Source of the DNA: Rhodococcoides trifolii
GTDB lineage: Bacteria > Actinomycetota > Actinomycetes > Mycobacteriales > Mycobacteriaceae
Direction: 5' to 3'
NCBI RefSeq assembly: GCF_014635345.1
Contig: NZ_BMCU01000002.1
Location: forward strand, 1,178,001 to 1,242,000
DNA: 64,000 bases
The stretch's first letter is position 1, and each line of letters opens with the position of its first letter. Below are positions 50,802 through 59,581 of the stretch, piece by piece. The notes below the pieces were generated by a model. That model saw only the letters and a program-made list of their open reading frames with translations, was not told the DNA's origin and did no database searches. The translations under genes were made by a program, and so were the position numbers.

Positions 50802-51641
50802 TCAGTCCGGGAAATCTGTGCTCCGGGAAATCTTTTCGCTCGATCGAATATCAGCCAGCGCCGTCTCCAACGTGTCGGTCACGGCGTCGAAGCCGCTGTT
50901 GCCCAGCACCAGTCGTCGAGGAGGTGGCTGTTGGGCCATGGCCGAGATCACCGCACGGGCACCGCGGTATGGATCGCCGGGCTGCACACCGTCCATGTCC
51001 ACGAACGTTGCGCGGACGTGCTCGAGAAGCTCGTGGTATTCCGGAATGGGCTCGGAGACCGGCTCTTCGGCGAAGCCCGCGTAGGCGTTCGTGCGGGTCG
51101 CTCCCGGTTCGACTGCCAGCACGGAGATGCCGTGCGCGGCCACCTCGTCACGCAGGGTCTCGGTGACGGCTTCGATAGCGGACTTCGTCGCGCTGTAGTA
51201 GCCGAAACCGGGAGCTGCCACGAGCCCGGCCACCGAGGACACGTTGACGATCCACCCGTCGCCGCGGGCCCGCATGCCCGGTAATACTGCGCGCGTCACG
51301 GACAGCACGGCGAAGAAGTTCAGTTCGAACATCATCCGCACCGAGGACTCGCTCATTCCCTCGATCGATCCGAACCAGCCGCGCCCGGCATTGTTGAGGA
51401 GCACGTCGATACCCCCGAAACGCTCCTCTGCTTCTCGCACCGCACGCTGCACCTGGTCGGCATCGGTGACATCGAGGGGCACGACCAGAACTCGGTCACC
51501 GTACTGCTCAGCCCACGCGGCCAGTTCCTGCGGCCGCCGGGACGTGATCACCACAAGGTCCCCCGTCTCCAGCGCGGCCTCGGCGAACGCCACTCCGAAG
51601 CCGCCGGGCGTACCTCCGGTGACGAACCAACGCCGCGTCAC
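50802..51641 (-). CDS. SDR-family oxidoreductase
   Basis: 279 aa classical short-chain dehydrogenase. NAD(P) motif TGGTPGGFGVAFAEAAL (TGxxxGxG; residues 8-24), NNAG motif in VLLNNAGRGWFGS, catalytic Ser in IVNVSSVAG and the YxxxK in GYYSATKSAIEAV, with the PG motif EPGATRT. Its ATG overlaps the SnoaL-like gene's stop by 4 bp. Both genes are read from a promoter that carries a MerR-type operator next to the merR gene, so induction by a small molecule is expected. Confidence 0.9.
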   Translation of the reverse strand: MTRRWFVTGGTPGGFGVAFAEAALETGDLVVITSRRPQELAAWAEQYGDRVLVVPLDVTDADQVQRAVREAEERFGGIDVLLNNAGRGWFGSIEGMSESSVRMMFELNFFAVLSVTRAVLPGMRARGDGWIVNVSSVAGLVAAPGFGYYSATKSAIEAVTETLRDEVAAHGISVLAVEPGATRTNAYAGFAEEPVSEPIPEYHELLEHVRATFVDMDGVQPGDPYRGARAVISAMAQQPPPRRLVLGNSGFDAVTDTLETALADIRSSEKISRSTDFPD

Positions 51642-51982
51642 GGCTCGATCACCACCCGGCCGATCAACGTGCCGTCCATGGTGAAGCGGTAGTGCAGGTC
51701 TACTACCCCACCGGGAAAGTTTCCCTCCAGATGTTGCCGGACGTCGACGCCGGCTGCGGTCGCAGTTGCGCCACTGAACGTCGACGTATAGGTGAACCCG
51801 CTGCCACTGACCGCCGCGGACAGCCAGGCCTCGATCTCGTCACGGCCCGTGTAGTGGTGGCCGTCGTCGGTCACCTCGGCGTCGGCGGTGAGCGCGGTCA
51901 TGGCTTGGCCGTCCTCACGGTTGTCGATGGCGGTCATGAACGTCTTTACACTGTTCGGGAGTGCGTCCCATTCTGTGGTCAT
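51638..51982 (-). CDS. SnoaL-like (NTF2-fold) protein
   Basis: 114 aa NTF2-like protein: AIDNREDGQAMTALTADAEVTDDGHHYTGRDEIEAWLSAAV then FTYTSTF and GGVVDLHYRFTMDGTLIGRVVI, the usual SnoaL_2/nuclear-transport-factor pattern of small cone-shaped ligand pockets. Function unknown. It is the first gene of a two-gene operon with the SDR. The ATG at 51982 lies about 10 bases from the predicted -10 element, so the transcript may be leaderless. Confidence 0.82.
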   Translation of the reverse strand: MTTEWDALPNSVKTFMTAIDNREDGQAMTALTADAEVTDDGHHYTGRDEIEAWLSAAVSGSGFTYTSTFSGATATAAGVDVRQHLEGNFPGGVVDLHYRFTMDGTLIGRVVIEP

Positions 51983-51995
51983 GACTCCACGGTGA

Positions 51996-52019
51996 GACTT
52001 CCCCCAAGGGGAAAGTCAA
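51996..52019 (-). promoter_or_regulatory. MerR-type operator/promoter for the SnoaL-SDR operon
   Basis: Minus-strand -35 TTGACT (52019-52014) is followed by a GC-rich inverted repeat that fills the spacer: GACTTCCCCC and GGGGAAAGTC around a central A-A (51996-52017). A long (18-19 bp) spacer carrying the repeat is the hallmark of MerR-regulated promoters. The -10 (TCACCG) is weak. Confidence 0.65.
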
Positions 52020-52057
52020 GCCCAAGGCTGGAATTCGCCGAACTCGTACCGCGGACG

Positions 52058-52088
52058 TTGACCTTGCCGTAAGGGGAAGCTGCACGAT
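52058..52088 (+). promoter_or_regulatory. MerR-type autoregulatory promoter of merR gene
   Basis: Plus-strand -35 TTGACC at 52058 and possible -10 CACGAT at 52083, 19 bp apart, with the inverted repeat CCTT-GCCGT-AAGG (52062-52074) in the spacer. It shares the AAGGGGAA half-site with the divergent operator, so the regulator probably binds both. A good RBS AGGAGG lies at 52110. Confidence 0.6.
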
Positions 52089-52119
52089 TCCCGGGCAGGG
52101 CCGAAAACAGGAGGACGCC

Positions 52120-52947
52120 ATGAGCGCACGGGTCTCGATCGGTGACTTCGCGGTGATGACCAGCTTGAGCCGAAAGGCCCTGCGGCACTACCACGAGATC
52201 GGCATTCTCCAACCGGCGCATATCGATTCCCACACCGGCTACCGCTTCTACGACACCGGTCAGGTCGATCACGCACATATCATCCGCCGGTTCCGTTCCC
52301 TCGACATGTCCATTCCAGACATCAAGGCACTATTGAGCACGGACGACGCGACAACGCGCGCCGAAATCATCACGACTCATCTGGAACACATGGAGAAGCA
52401 GCTTCAACAGACCCGTGACACCGTGGGCGAATTACGCGAATTGTTGTCACCGGTCGATACCCCCGCCTTCGTGACCGTGCGCCGTGAACCTGCGCTCCCC
52501 GTGTGGTCCATCCGCGCCACCCTCGAGGAATCCGGGATCGACAGTTGGTTCTCGGCGTCGGTGAACACCTTGCGCAGCGCAGTTGCCGCGACAACGGGCG
52601 CGCCCTCGGAAGTGGTACCCGGTGGCCTCTACGACCGAGCACTGTTTCTCGAATCCCGGGGTCGTGCAACACTGTTCGTCCCTGCGCCGCTCGTCGGTCA
52701 ACCCCCCGAGGGCGTCCGAGCCGAAATCCTTCCCGAAGCGGAGTTCGCGGTGCTCACCCACCCCGGTGGTCACGACGGCATCGACCGCAGTTACGCGGCT
52801 CTGGGCATCTACGCGAACGAGCACCTGATCAGCGACCAGGGGCCGATCCGCGAACACTACTTCGGCGGCACCCAATCGACTCCGACAACGTTCACCAGCA
52901 CGGAAATCTGCTGGCCGGTTTTTTCCACCACCCCACCGACACCCTGA
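52120..52947 (+). CDS. MerR-family regulator with GyrI-like effector domain
   Basis: 275 aa regulator. N-terminal MerR winged helix (SIGDFAVMTSLSRKALRHYHEIGILQPAH, HTGYRFYDTGQ) is followed by the dimerisation helix (about 80-120) and a C-terminal GyrI-like/BmrR-type ligand domain (about 130-275: VRREPALPVWSIRATLEE... EAEFAVLTHPGGHDGIDRSYAALGIYANEH). Such proteins bind hydrophobic cations or drugs and twist the promoter to activate transcription. The divergent SnoaL-SDR operon carries a matching operator and is the likely target. Confidence 0.92.
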   Translation: MSARVSIGDFAVMTSLSRKALRHYHEIGILQPAHIDSHTGYRFYDTGQVDHAHIIRRFRSLDMSIPDIKALLSTDDATTRAEIITTHLEHMEKQLQQTRDTVGELRELLSPVDTPAFVTVRREPALPVWSIRATLEESGIDSWFSASVNTLRSAVAATTGAPSEVVPGGLYDRALFLESRGRATLFVPAPLVGQPPEGVRAEILPEAEFAVLTHPGGHDGIDRSYAALGIYANEHLISDQGPIREHYFGGTQSTPTTFTSTEICWPVFSTTPPTP

Positions 52948-52958
52948 CCGGACGACCT

Positions 52959-54596
52959 TCACGTGCCTTCGGAGTCGCCCGACGCATCGCTTCCCGTGGC
53001 GGACGGCGTTTCGGTGTAGCCGACCGGTCCCCCGCCGGCCACCTGATCCGCCAACTCCAACCCCGCGCCGGCGTAGACGTTGAAGGCGATGTCGACGCCG
53101 TGGTCGGTGGCCCACTTGACCTCGTCGTCGTACCGGGCCACCGCGGCGACGCGGCCGCTGAAGCCGGACTCGCGCAGACACGCGAGCGCAGTGACGTTGG
53201 CGCCGTGTCGCGGCATGGCGAGAACCGCGATGGCCACGGATTCGGAGCGCCGTAGTTGATGCCAGAAGTCGAGATCGGTGGCGTCCCCCTCGATCGCTCG
53301 CAGACCCTCCTCGACCAGTCGCTCGACTCGGGGGCCGTCGTAGTCCACTCCGACCACGCGGTAGCCGTAGTGATCGGTCAGACGCCGGTAGGCAGCAAGT
53401 CCCACTCTGCCCATTCCGATGACGACCACATCGGCGTCACCGGCGTCACCGGGCCGCTCCTCCGGATGCAGCGCTTCCTCGTCCTGCGCGGGGAGTCGTG
53501 CGGCCATCTTCTCGACCATGAGGTGGCCACGTCCGTTGACCAAGGCCGACACCACGAAACTCAACGCCACCGCGATCGACATCTCCACCAACCACGCCGG
53601 TGCGAGCAGTCCCGACGTCACGCCGACGGACACCACGATCAAGCCGAACTCGGAGTAGTTCATCAACGACAGCCCAGCGAGAAGTGCGGTGCGATGCCGC
53701 AACTTCATCAGCGTGAACAGTCCGAAGTAGGCGCCGGCCTTGACCGGTAGGAACAGCAGCATCAGCAGAGCGACCCCGATGGTGGGCAGATCCGGCAGAC
53801 CGGTCAACCCGATGGAGACGAAGAATCCGACGAGGAGCAGTTCTTTGATGTGGAACAGCGAACGGGAGAGTTCCGACGCTGCCGGGTGCGAGGCCAACAG
53901 CACACCGATCACCAGCGCACCTAGATCGCCCTTCAGACCGAGCGCGGAGAACAGTGCGTACCCCGGCACGAACGCCATCACGATCCCGAACAGGCTCTGC
54001 ATCTCGCCGTGCCCGAGGCCACTCCATATTCTGCGAAGTACACGAGTGAGTGGCCACAGTCCCACCAACGCGAGAGCCCACGGACTCGGCAACTTTCCGC
54101 TGGTCGCCGTCAGGAAGACCACCGCGACGATGTCCTGCATCACCAGGATGCCGATGGCCACACGGCCGTACAACGAGTGCGACTCACCCCGCTCCTCGAG
54201 CACCTTGACCACGAACACCGTGCTCGAGAAGGACAGCGCAAAAGCAAGCAGCGCAATGGTTTCCAAGCTCTGCCCCGCCAACATCGAGACCCCGACGAGC
54301 GCGAGAACCCACATCGCCACGGCGCCGAACACGACACTGATCACCATGTGCGCAGACGTCGTCAGCCAAACCTCGCGGCGGAGCAGAATCCGGATGTCCA
54401 GCTTGAGACCGATGGCAAAAAGCAGAAGCGTGACGCCCAGGTCGGCGACCGTGTCGAGTTCCGGCACCTCCTGCAAGTCGAACGCGTTGATGACGAATCC
54501 CGCCCCGAGGAATCCGACCAACGGAGGTAGGCGTGCTGCCATGGCGAGGCCACCGAGCCCGAACGTGATGACCAAATAGAGTGCAACAACGGTCAT
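52959..54596 (-). CDS. KefB-type cation:proton antiporter with TrkA-N domain
   Basis: 545 aa CPA2-family antiporter. About twelve membrane segments occupy residues 1-385 (LVITFGLGGLAMAARLPPLVGFLGAGFVI at the start, then FALSFSSTVFVVKVLEERGE and GYALFSALGLKGDLGALVIGVLLASHP). The TrkA-N/RCK domain follows (about 405-520): VVVIGMGRVGLAAYRRL with a GxGxxG-type loop. It probably exports K+ in exchange for protons under redox or glutathione-analogue (mycothiol) control. Start ATG 54596 is the first before helix 1; the reading frame upstream would add unlikely basic sequence. Convergent with the merR gene. Confidence 0.9.
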   Translation of the reverse strand: MTVVALYLVITFGLGGLAMAARLPPLVGFLGAGFVINAFDLQEVPELDTVADLGVTLLLFAIGLKLDIRILLRREVWLTTSAHMVISVVFGAVAMWVLALVGVSMLAGQSLETIALLAFALSFSSTVFVVKVLEERGESHSLYGRVAIGILVMQDIVAVVFLTATSGKLPSPWALALVGLWPLTRVLRRIWSGLGHGEMQSLFGIVMAFVPGYALFSALGLKGDLGALVIGVLLASHPAASELSRSLFHIKELLLVGFFVSIGLTGLPDLPTIGVALLMLLFLPVKAGAYFGLFTLMKLRHRTALLAGLSLMNYSEFGLIVVSVGVTSGLLAPAWLVEMSIAVALSFVVSALVNGRGHLMVEKMAARLPAQDEEALHPEERPGDAGDADVVVIGMGRVGLAAYRRLTDHYGYRVVGVDYDGPRVERLVEEGLRAIEGDATDLDFWHQLRRSESVAIAVLAMPRHGANVTALACLRESGFSGRVAAVARYDDEVKWATDHGVDIAFNVYAGAGLELADQVAGGGPVGYTETPSATGSDASGDSEGT

Positions 54597-54841
54597 GTGG
54601 ATCCCTCGCTGGTCGTGTGCCGACAGTCGCCGAACCCGGGCGATGCCGGATTCGGACAATTATCCCGGCAGTCCGGCAATTTCTCAGTGCGGGCGATGCG
54701 ACGCCACCTCTCGGCCCGAGCGTCGTCGCTGCCCAGATTCAGGATCGACCATTTCGGACCCTCCATTGTCTGCTGCGAACATTGGCGTTGCTAGATTTCG
54801 TGGTGGCGTTGTCGGAGCGCGCCGCTCGGAACGGAGAATCG

Positions 54842-57040
54842 ATGCGCGATCCACTGGACGACCCGGTGCTGTTGCGGTCTCTAGTGGAGTCCTCCCCCGA
54901 TTTCGTCGCCATTGCCGATTTCGGCGGCGCAATTCTGTGGGTCAACCCGGCGGGACTCGACCTGGTGGGTTTGTCCGGTGCGACCGATGCCAGGGGTATG
55001 ACGGCCGAACAGATGTTGACCGCGCGCGGTCTCGACGTGGTGACGGACATCGACGAGTCGTTGCGCTCGAAGGGAAGTTGGCGGGGTTACAGCGAACTTC
55101 GACATCAAGCCAGCGGCGCCGGCATTCCGGTGGTGGTGTCGCTCCATGTGGTGCGTGGTGGGCCCGGAATGCCGGACCTGGTCGCGGCAACGCTGCGCGA
55201 CCGTCGCAGCGGCGAGCGGCTGAACACCGAGATGGCCGCATCTGCAGCGCAGGCCGGACGGCACGCGCAGGAGCAGAAGGCACTCGCGGAGTTGAGCCGC
55301 ATCGCCGTGAACGCCGAGCTGCCGCAACTCCTGACTGCGGCCACCGCGGCGGCGGCAACGCTGATCGGGAGTGGTCAGGCCGCGATTGCACATCACCGTT
55401 CTCCTGGTGATCCCTATCTACAGATCGACGCGGCAAGCGGTTCATTGGGAACCCGAGGCGACATTCCCGCGGGCAACGGTTCGCTGATGGGCTTTGCGCT
55501 GACAAATCGAGAGGCGGTGGTGTGCCCGGACATCGATTCCGAGACTCGATTCGAGACAAGGACGATGGCTACCCTGGGCCTGCGAAGCGGGATGGCGGTC
55601 CCCGTCCTCACGGCGACGGGTGAGGCGTGGGGTGTCCTGTCCACACACAGCGCCGATGCCCGGTGGTACCGAGACGAGGAGGTGTCCTTCCTCGACTCGG
55701 TGGCCGGAATCCTGTCCGCAGCCGTGCGGCGCATCGACCTGCAAGGGCAATTACGCCGACGCAGCACGCACGACGCACTGACCGGACTGCCGAATCGCAC
55801 ACTGGCCTACGAGGTCATCGATGCGGCCCTCGAACGCGCACGAGTGGCGTCGAGCGCCGTCGCTCTCCTGTTGCTCGACATCGACGACTTCAAGATCATC
55901 AACGACAGCCTCGGGCACGTGTCGGGTGACCACGCGCTGGTTCATTTCGTCGCCCGTCTGACGTCGGCAACTCGCGATCAGGACACCGTCGCGCGATTGG
56001 GCGGTGACGAATTCCTCATCGTGTGCGAAGGCGTCGACAGCGTCTCGCACGCAGAGGACATCGCTCGCCACATCACCTCGTCGATCGCGGTGCCGTTTTC
56101 GTCGGACGAGGTACCGATTCCCCTGAGCGCCAGTATCGGCATCGCAGTATCGGATTCGACCACCACGCGACACGATCTCATCAACCGGGCGGACCTTGCC
56201 ATGTACCGGGCCAAGGACGGCGGTACCGGTGGCCACGCGGTGTTCGATCCCACCGATCTGTACGACGCCGATCGCATCCGGTCGCTGTCGATCGATCTTC
56301 GGGCTGCGCTGGCGGGAAACGAGCTCACTCTCGTGTATCAGCCGTTGGTGGACATCGCGACCGAGCGGACCGTTGCAGTGGAAGCCCTGGCCCGCTGGGA
56401 ACACCCGACGCTGGGGGCCATCGATCCGACCGAGTTCGTGGGTGTCGCCGAGCGCACCGGGCTGGCGATGACGTTGGGCGCGTGGGCACTTCGCACTGCG
56501 TGCGCCGACGCGGTCCGCTGGCGATCCTTTTGCACCGTTGCGGTTCGGGTGAACGTCAGCGCCTTGCAGTTGCGCGACCCCACCTTTCCCGCCGACGTGG
56601 CGCTGATCCTCCGAGACACCGGCCTGCCGCCGCACGCTTTGGGTCTCGAAGTCACCGAAACGGTGTGGGTGTCCGACACCGAGCGGGTGGCGGACACCGT
56701 CGCCGAGCTGCACGCAATGGGGGTGGCCCTGCTCCTCGACGACATGGGCAAGGGGCACAGTTCGATGTCCTACCTCGACCGCTATCCGATGTTCGAGAGT
56801 TTCAAGATCGACAAGTCCTACATCGAACGGTTGCCGGCGCCGGGGGCTCGCGCAATCGTAACGGCGATCGTCGGTCTCGCACGAGCATTCGGTGTGACCG
56901 TGGTGGGCGAGGGTGTCGAGACGCGCGAACAGTTGGACGCTCTCGCCGCAGCCGGTTGCGATCTGGCACAGGGTTTTCTGTTGGGACGACCGTCCACCGC
57001 ACCGGAGATCACGGAATTGCTGCGAAGCACCTCGCGGTGA
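54842..57040 (+). CDS. PAS-GAF-GGDEF-EAL c-di-GMP enzyme
   Basis: 732 aa soluble signalling enzyme. PAS domain at about 10-125 (SSPDFVAIADFGGAILWVNPAGLDL), GAF domain at about 150-305, GGDEF at about 310-470 with RLGGDEF preceded by an inhibitory I-site R-D-Q-D, and EAL at about 490-732. EAL catalytic residues all present: EAL in AVEALARW, NVSALQL, LEVTETV, the Asp pair in LLDDMGKGHSS (normally DDFGTGYSS), KIDKSYIE and VVGEGVET. Both cyclase and phosphodiesterase activity are possible; the altered DD-loop is the odd point. ATG 54842 is preferred (SD GGAG at 54832). Confidence 0.93.
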   Translation: MRDPLDDPVLLRSLVESSPDFVAIADFGGAILWVNPAGLDLVGLSGATDARGMTAEQMLTARGLDVVTDIDESLRSKGSWRGYSELRHQASGAGIPVVVSLHVVRGGPGMPDLVAATLRDRRSGERLNTEMAASAAQAGRHAQEQKALAELSRIAVNAELPQLLTAATAAAATLIGSGQAAIAHHRSPGDPYLQIDAASGSLGTRGDIPAGNGSLMGFALTNREAVVCPDIDSETRFETRTMATLGLRSGMAVPVLTATGEAWGVLSTHSADARWYRDEEVSFLDSVAGILSAAVRRIDLQGQLRRRSTHDALTGLPNRTLAYEVIDAALERARVASSAVALLLLDIDDFKIINDSLGHVSGDHALVHFVARLTSATRDQDTVARLGGDEFLIVCEGVDSVSHAEDIARHITSSIAVPFSSDEVPIPLSASIGIAVSDSTTTRHDLINRADLAMYRAKDGGTGGHAVFDPTDLYDADRIRSLSIDLRAALAGNELTLVYQPLVDIATERTVAVEALARWEHPTLGAIDPTEFVGVAERTGLAMTLGAWALRTACADAVRWRSFCTVAVRVNVSALQLRDPTFPADVALILRDTGLPPHALGLEVTETVWVSDTERVADTVAELHAMGVALLLDDMGKGHSSMSYLDRYPMFESFKIDKSYIERLPAPGARAIVTAIVGLARAFGVTVVGEGVETREQLDALAAAGCDLAQGFLLGRPSTAPEITELLRSTSR

Positions 57041-57046
57041 CGGTCC

Positions 57047-57610
57047 CTACTTCACGACGTCGAAAATCTGCTTCTGAATACCGTTGCCGTAGACCTCGTG
57101 CTCGACGAGCGTCAGGTGCGTGGTGTCCTTGTCCGCCTCGCTGAACAATCGCTTTCCCGCTCCGAGAAGCAGCGGGAAAACCAGTAGGTGGTAGCGGTCG
57201 ACCAGTCCGGCGTCCGCGAGTGACTGCCCCAACTGCGCACTACCCTGGACGGAGATCGGGCCGCCCTCAGTCTTCTTCAGCGCTGCCACATCGTCGATCG
57301 ACCTCAGTATCGTTGCAGGCCAACGGGTGTCGTCTTTATCGAGAGTCGTGGACACCACGTATCGCGGCATCGCGTTGTAATCCGCGAACTCGTTCATCGT
57401 CGGCCACACCGGCGCGAAGGCTTCGTAGGACCGACGTCCCAACAGCATGGCCGACGCTTCGGTCTGCTCTCTGCCCTTCATCTCGTACGCTGCCGGATCG
57501 AACTCGATGTCCTCGAAGGTCCACCCCGAGTTCCGGTACTCCGGTTCTCCGCCGGGGGCCTCCATGACGCCGTCGAGCGAGACGAATGCCGAGACGATGA
57601 GTGTGCGCAT
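57047..57610 (-). CDS. RibD C-terminal / dihydrofolate-reductase-like protein
   Basis: 187 aa RibD-C superfamily protein, second paralog in the window: LIVSAFVSLDGVMEAPGGEPE, AMLLGRRSYEAFAPVWPTM, ISVQGSAQLGQSLAD and LVFPLLLGAGKRLFSE. Function unknown; family members are NADPH-dependent reductases of uncertain substrate. It is convergent with the GGDEF-EAL gene (6 bp apart) and single, with its own upstream region. Confidence 0.9.
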   Translation of the reverse strand: MRTLIVSAFVSLDGVMEAPGGEPEYRNSGWTFEDIEFDPAAYEMKGREQTEASAMLLGRRSYEAFAPVWPTMNEFADYNAMPRYVVSTTLDKDDTRWPATILRSIDDVAALKKTEGGPISVQGSAQLGQSLADAGLVDRYHLLVFPLLLGAGKRLFSEADKDTTHLTLVEHEVYGNGIQKQIFDVVK

Positions 57611-57674
57611 GGTGTCCTCCGAATGTCGATGTACGAGAATACAAGGGATAGACCACGCGATCGCTCGAAACTCA

Positions 57675-58805
57675 TCAGCGCACTGTCGCCCCCGTCAACA
57701 ACTCGATCAATCCGTACGGCGCACGCTCTCCGATGCAGCGATCGAGGGTGTCGTGTGCTTCCACGGCCACCTCGGCACTACGCGTGAACATCGCCGATTC
57801 GAACTCGTCCAGCGCCGCGTTCACGTCCGTCGGATGTGCCACAAGGGCTTTCGCCAACTGGGCGCCGTCGAACAATGCCAGATTTGCGCCGTCTCCCGAG
57901 GGCGGCATGAGGTGCGCGGCGTCGCCGAGCAGCGTGACGCCAGGAGTCCGGTCCCACCGGTGACTGCTCGGAAGCGTGTAGATGGGCCGTGGTACCGGGG
58001 CCGTGTCACCGTCCGTGAGGAGCGCGGTGAGTTCTGGCGCCCACCCGTCGAATTCGTTCACCAACGTCTCGGTTGCCGCCTCGCGGTCGCCGAAATCGAT
58101 TCGGTTCACCCAGTCGAGCGGGCGGCTGAGTTCGACGTAAGTGTGCAGCACATCGCCCGATTCTCGATGCGCAGCAATACCTTTCGCTGGAGCGAACGCG
58201 AACATGGCGCCGGGGCCGACGGCCTCTGCGGTTTCACGATGCCGGCGATCGACGTCGTAGAGATAGGTCTCGACGAACACGGTGCCTGCGTATTCGGGCA
58301 CTGCGTCCGAGAGCAGCGGCCGAACCTTGGACCAGGCTCCGTCGGCGCCGACGAGCAGTTCGGCGGTGTCGGTGGTGCCGTCGGCGAACGTCAGCTCGTG
58401 CCGTCCACCACCGACGGGCCGGATCGAGACGAGCTTGCGCCCCCATTTCACAGTGCCGTTCGGCAACGAATCGAGCAGTATTCGCCGAAGATCGCCGCGC
58501 AGGACTTCCGGGCGGCCGCCGTTGCCGTCGTCGGGTTCGTCGAGAAGCGCATTGCCCTGTGGGTCGAGGATCCTGGTGGCCTCCCCACCCTGATGGATGA
58601 TCGCGCGGAACTCGGCAGTGAGCCCGGCTTCGGCAAGGGCGATCTGGCCGTCGTGCTCGTGAATGTCGAGCTGACCGCCCTGTGTACGTGCGTCGGGCGA
58701 CGGATCCGCTTCGTAGATCGTTGCGGCAATCCCGTGGACGTGCAGAACGCGGGCGAGAACGAGGCCGCCCAATCCTGCTCCGATGATCGTGATCGACGTG
58801 GCCAT
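57675..58805 (-). CDS. TetX-like FAD-dependent monooxygenase
   Basis: 376 aa class A flavoprotein monooxygenase. FAD motifs: TIIGAGLGGLVLARVL (GxGxxG, residues 7-22), AELLVGADGAWSKVR (DG motif) and VTLLGDAAHLMPPSGDGANLAL (GD motif). It parallels the tetracycline-degrading TetX closely (GGQLDIHEHDGQIAL, DLRRILLDSLPNGTVKWGRKLV, GDAAHLMPP), so it may hydroxylate a polycyclic or phenolic drug-like compound. Whether it acts on tetracyclines cannot be told. It is divergent from a TetR gene, with a 34-bp operator in the 73-bp gap, so it is probably inducible. Confidence 0.9.
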   Translation of the reverse strand: MATSITIIGAGLGGLVLARVLHVHGIAATIYEADPSPDARTQGGQLDIHEHDGQIALAEAGLTAEFRAIIHQGGEATRILDPQGNALLDEPDDGNGGRPEVLRGDLRRILLDSLPNGTVKWGRKLVSIRPVGGGRHELTFADGTTDTAELLVGADGAWSKVRPLLSDAVPEYAGTVFVETYLYDVDRRHRETAEAVGPGAMFAFAPAKGIAAHRESGDVLHTYVELSRPLDWVNRIDFGDREAATETLVNEFDGWAPELTALLTDGDTAPVPRPIYTLPSSHRWDRTPGVTLLGDAAHLMPPSGDGANLALFDGAQLAKALVAHPTDVNAALDEFESAMFTRSAEVAVEAHDTLDRCIGERAPYGLIELLTGATVR

Positions 58806-58824
58806 GAGGTGGTCCCTTCGTTAT

Positions 58825-58858
58825 GGAACGTTGTTCCAACATCTTGGAACAACGTTCC
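58825..58858. promoter_or_regulatory. TetR operator: 15-bp perfect inverted repeat
   Basis: GGAACGTTGTTCCAA (58825-58839) and TTGGAACAACGTTCC (58844-58858) form a perfect inverted repeat around CATC. Each arm also contains its own palindromic frame GGAAC...GTTCC, so four half-sites are present. It sits between the monooxygenase and tetR start codons and should control both. Confidence 0.85.
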
Positions 58859-58878
58859 AGATGTGTCAAGATGAACCC

Positions 58879-59550
58879 ATGGCGACGGAGGAACAGCGAG
58901 GAGAACGGCGCACCGACGCGTTGTCCAAGAAGCGAATAGTCGAGGCAGCCATCGACATTCTCGATTCCGACGGCGAAAGCGCGTTGACGTTCCGAGCCCT
59001 CGCCACGCACCTGGCCACAGGAAGTGGAGCGCTCTACTGGCACGTCGCGAACAAGAGCGAGCTGCTCACCGCAGCCACGGACGCCGTCATTGCCCACGCC
59101 CTGGCTGCCGTCGGCGACAACGACGACCCACGAACTGCCATCCGCACCATCACCTCCGGCGTATTCGACGCCATTCACGCGCATCCGTGGGTCGGTACGC
59201 AGCTGTCACGAGAGCTGATGCAGACCGCATCGATGCAGATTTTGGAGAGCATCGGAACACGACTCGATCAGTTCGGCGTCCCCGACGACAAGCAATTCGA
59301 TTGCGCAACAGCCATCATGAGCTACATCCTCGGCCTTGCCGCTCAGTACGCAGCGGGCGCGAGACTTGTTGCGGGCGAGACGAACCGAACGGCGTATCTG
59401 GCGTCGGCGGCCGACAGGTGGAGAAGCCTGGACGCAGACGAGTACCCGTTCGTTCGTCGAATTGCCGAGCAACTCCCCCAGCACGACGACCGCACGCAGT
59501 TCCAGGCCGGCATCGACTTGATACTGGTAGGAATCAGCGCCACGGTGTGA
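58879..59550 (+). CDS. TetR-family transcriptional regulator
   Basis: 223 aa regulator with an N-terminal HTH (KKRIVEAAIDILDSDGESALTFRALATHLATGSGALYWHVANKSELLTAATDAV) like TetR-type drug sensors, then a helical C-terminal ligand domain (TetR_C-like) with no recognisable ligand residues. Start ATG 58879. It probably represses itself and the divergent TetX-like gene through the palindrome in their shared promoter; the inducer would be the monooxygenase substrate. Followed 31 bp later by a small unknown gene. Confidence 0.92.
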   Translation: MATEEQRGERRTDALSKKRIVEAAIDILDSDGESALTFRALATHLATGSGALYWHVANKSELLTAATDAVIAHALAAVGDNDDPRTAIRTITSGVFDAIHAHPWVGTQLSRELMQTASMQILESIGTRLDQFGVPDDKQFDCATAIMSYILGLAAQYAAGARLVAGETNRTAYLASAADRWRSLDADEYPFVRRIAEQLPQHDDRTQFQAGIDLILVGISATV

Positions 59551-59581
59551 GAAGGAACCGACGACCCAGAGGAGCCCCACA

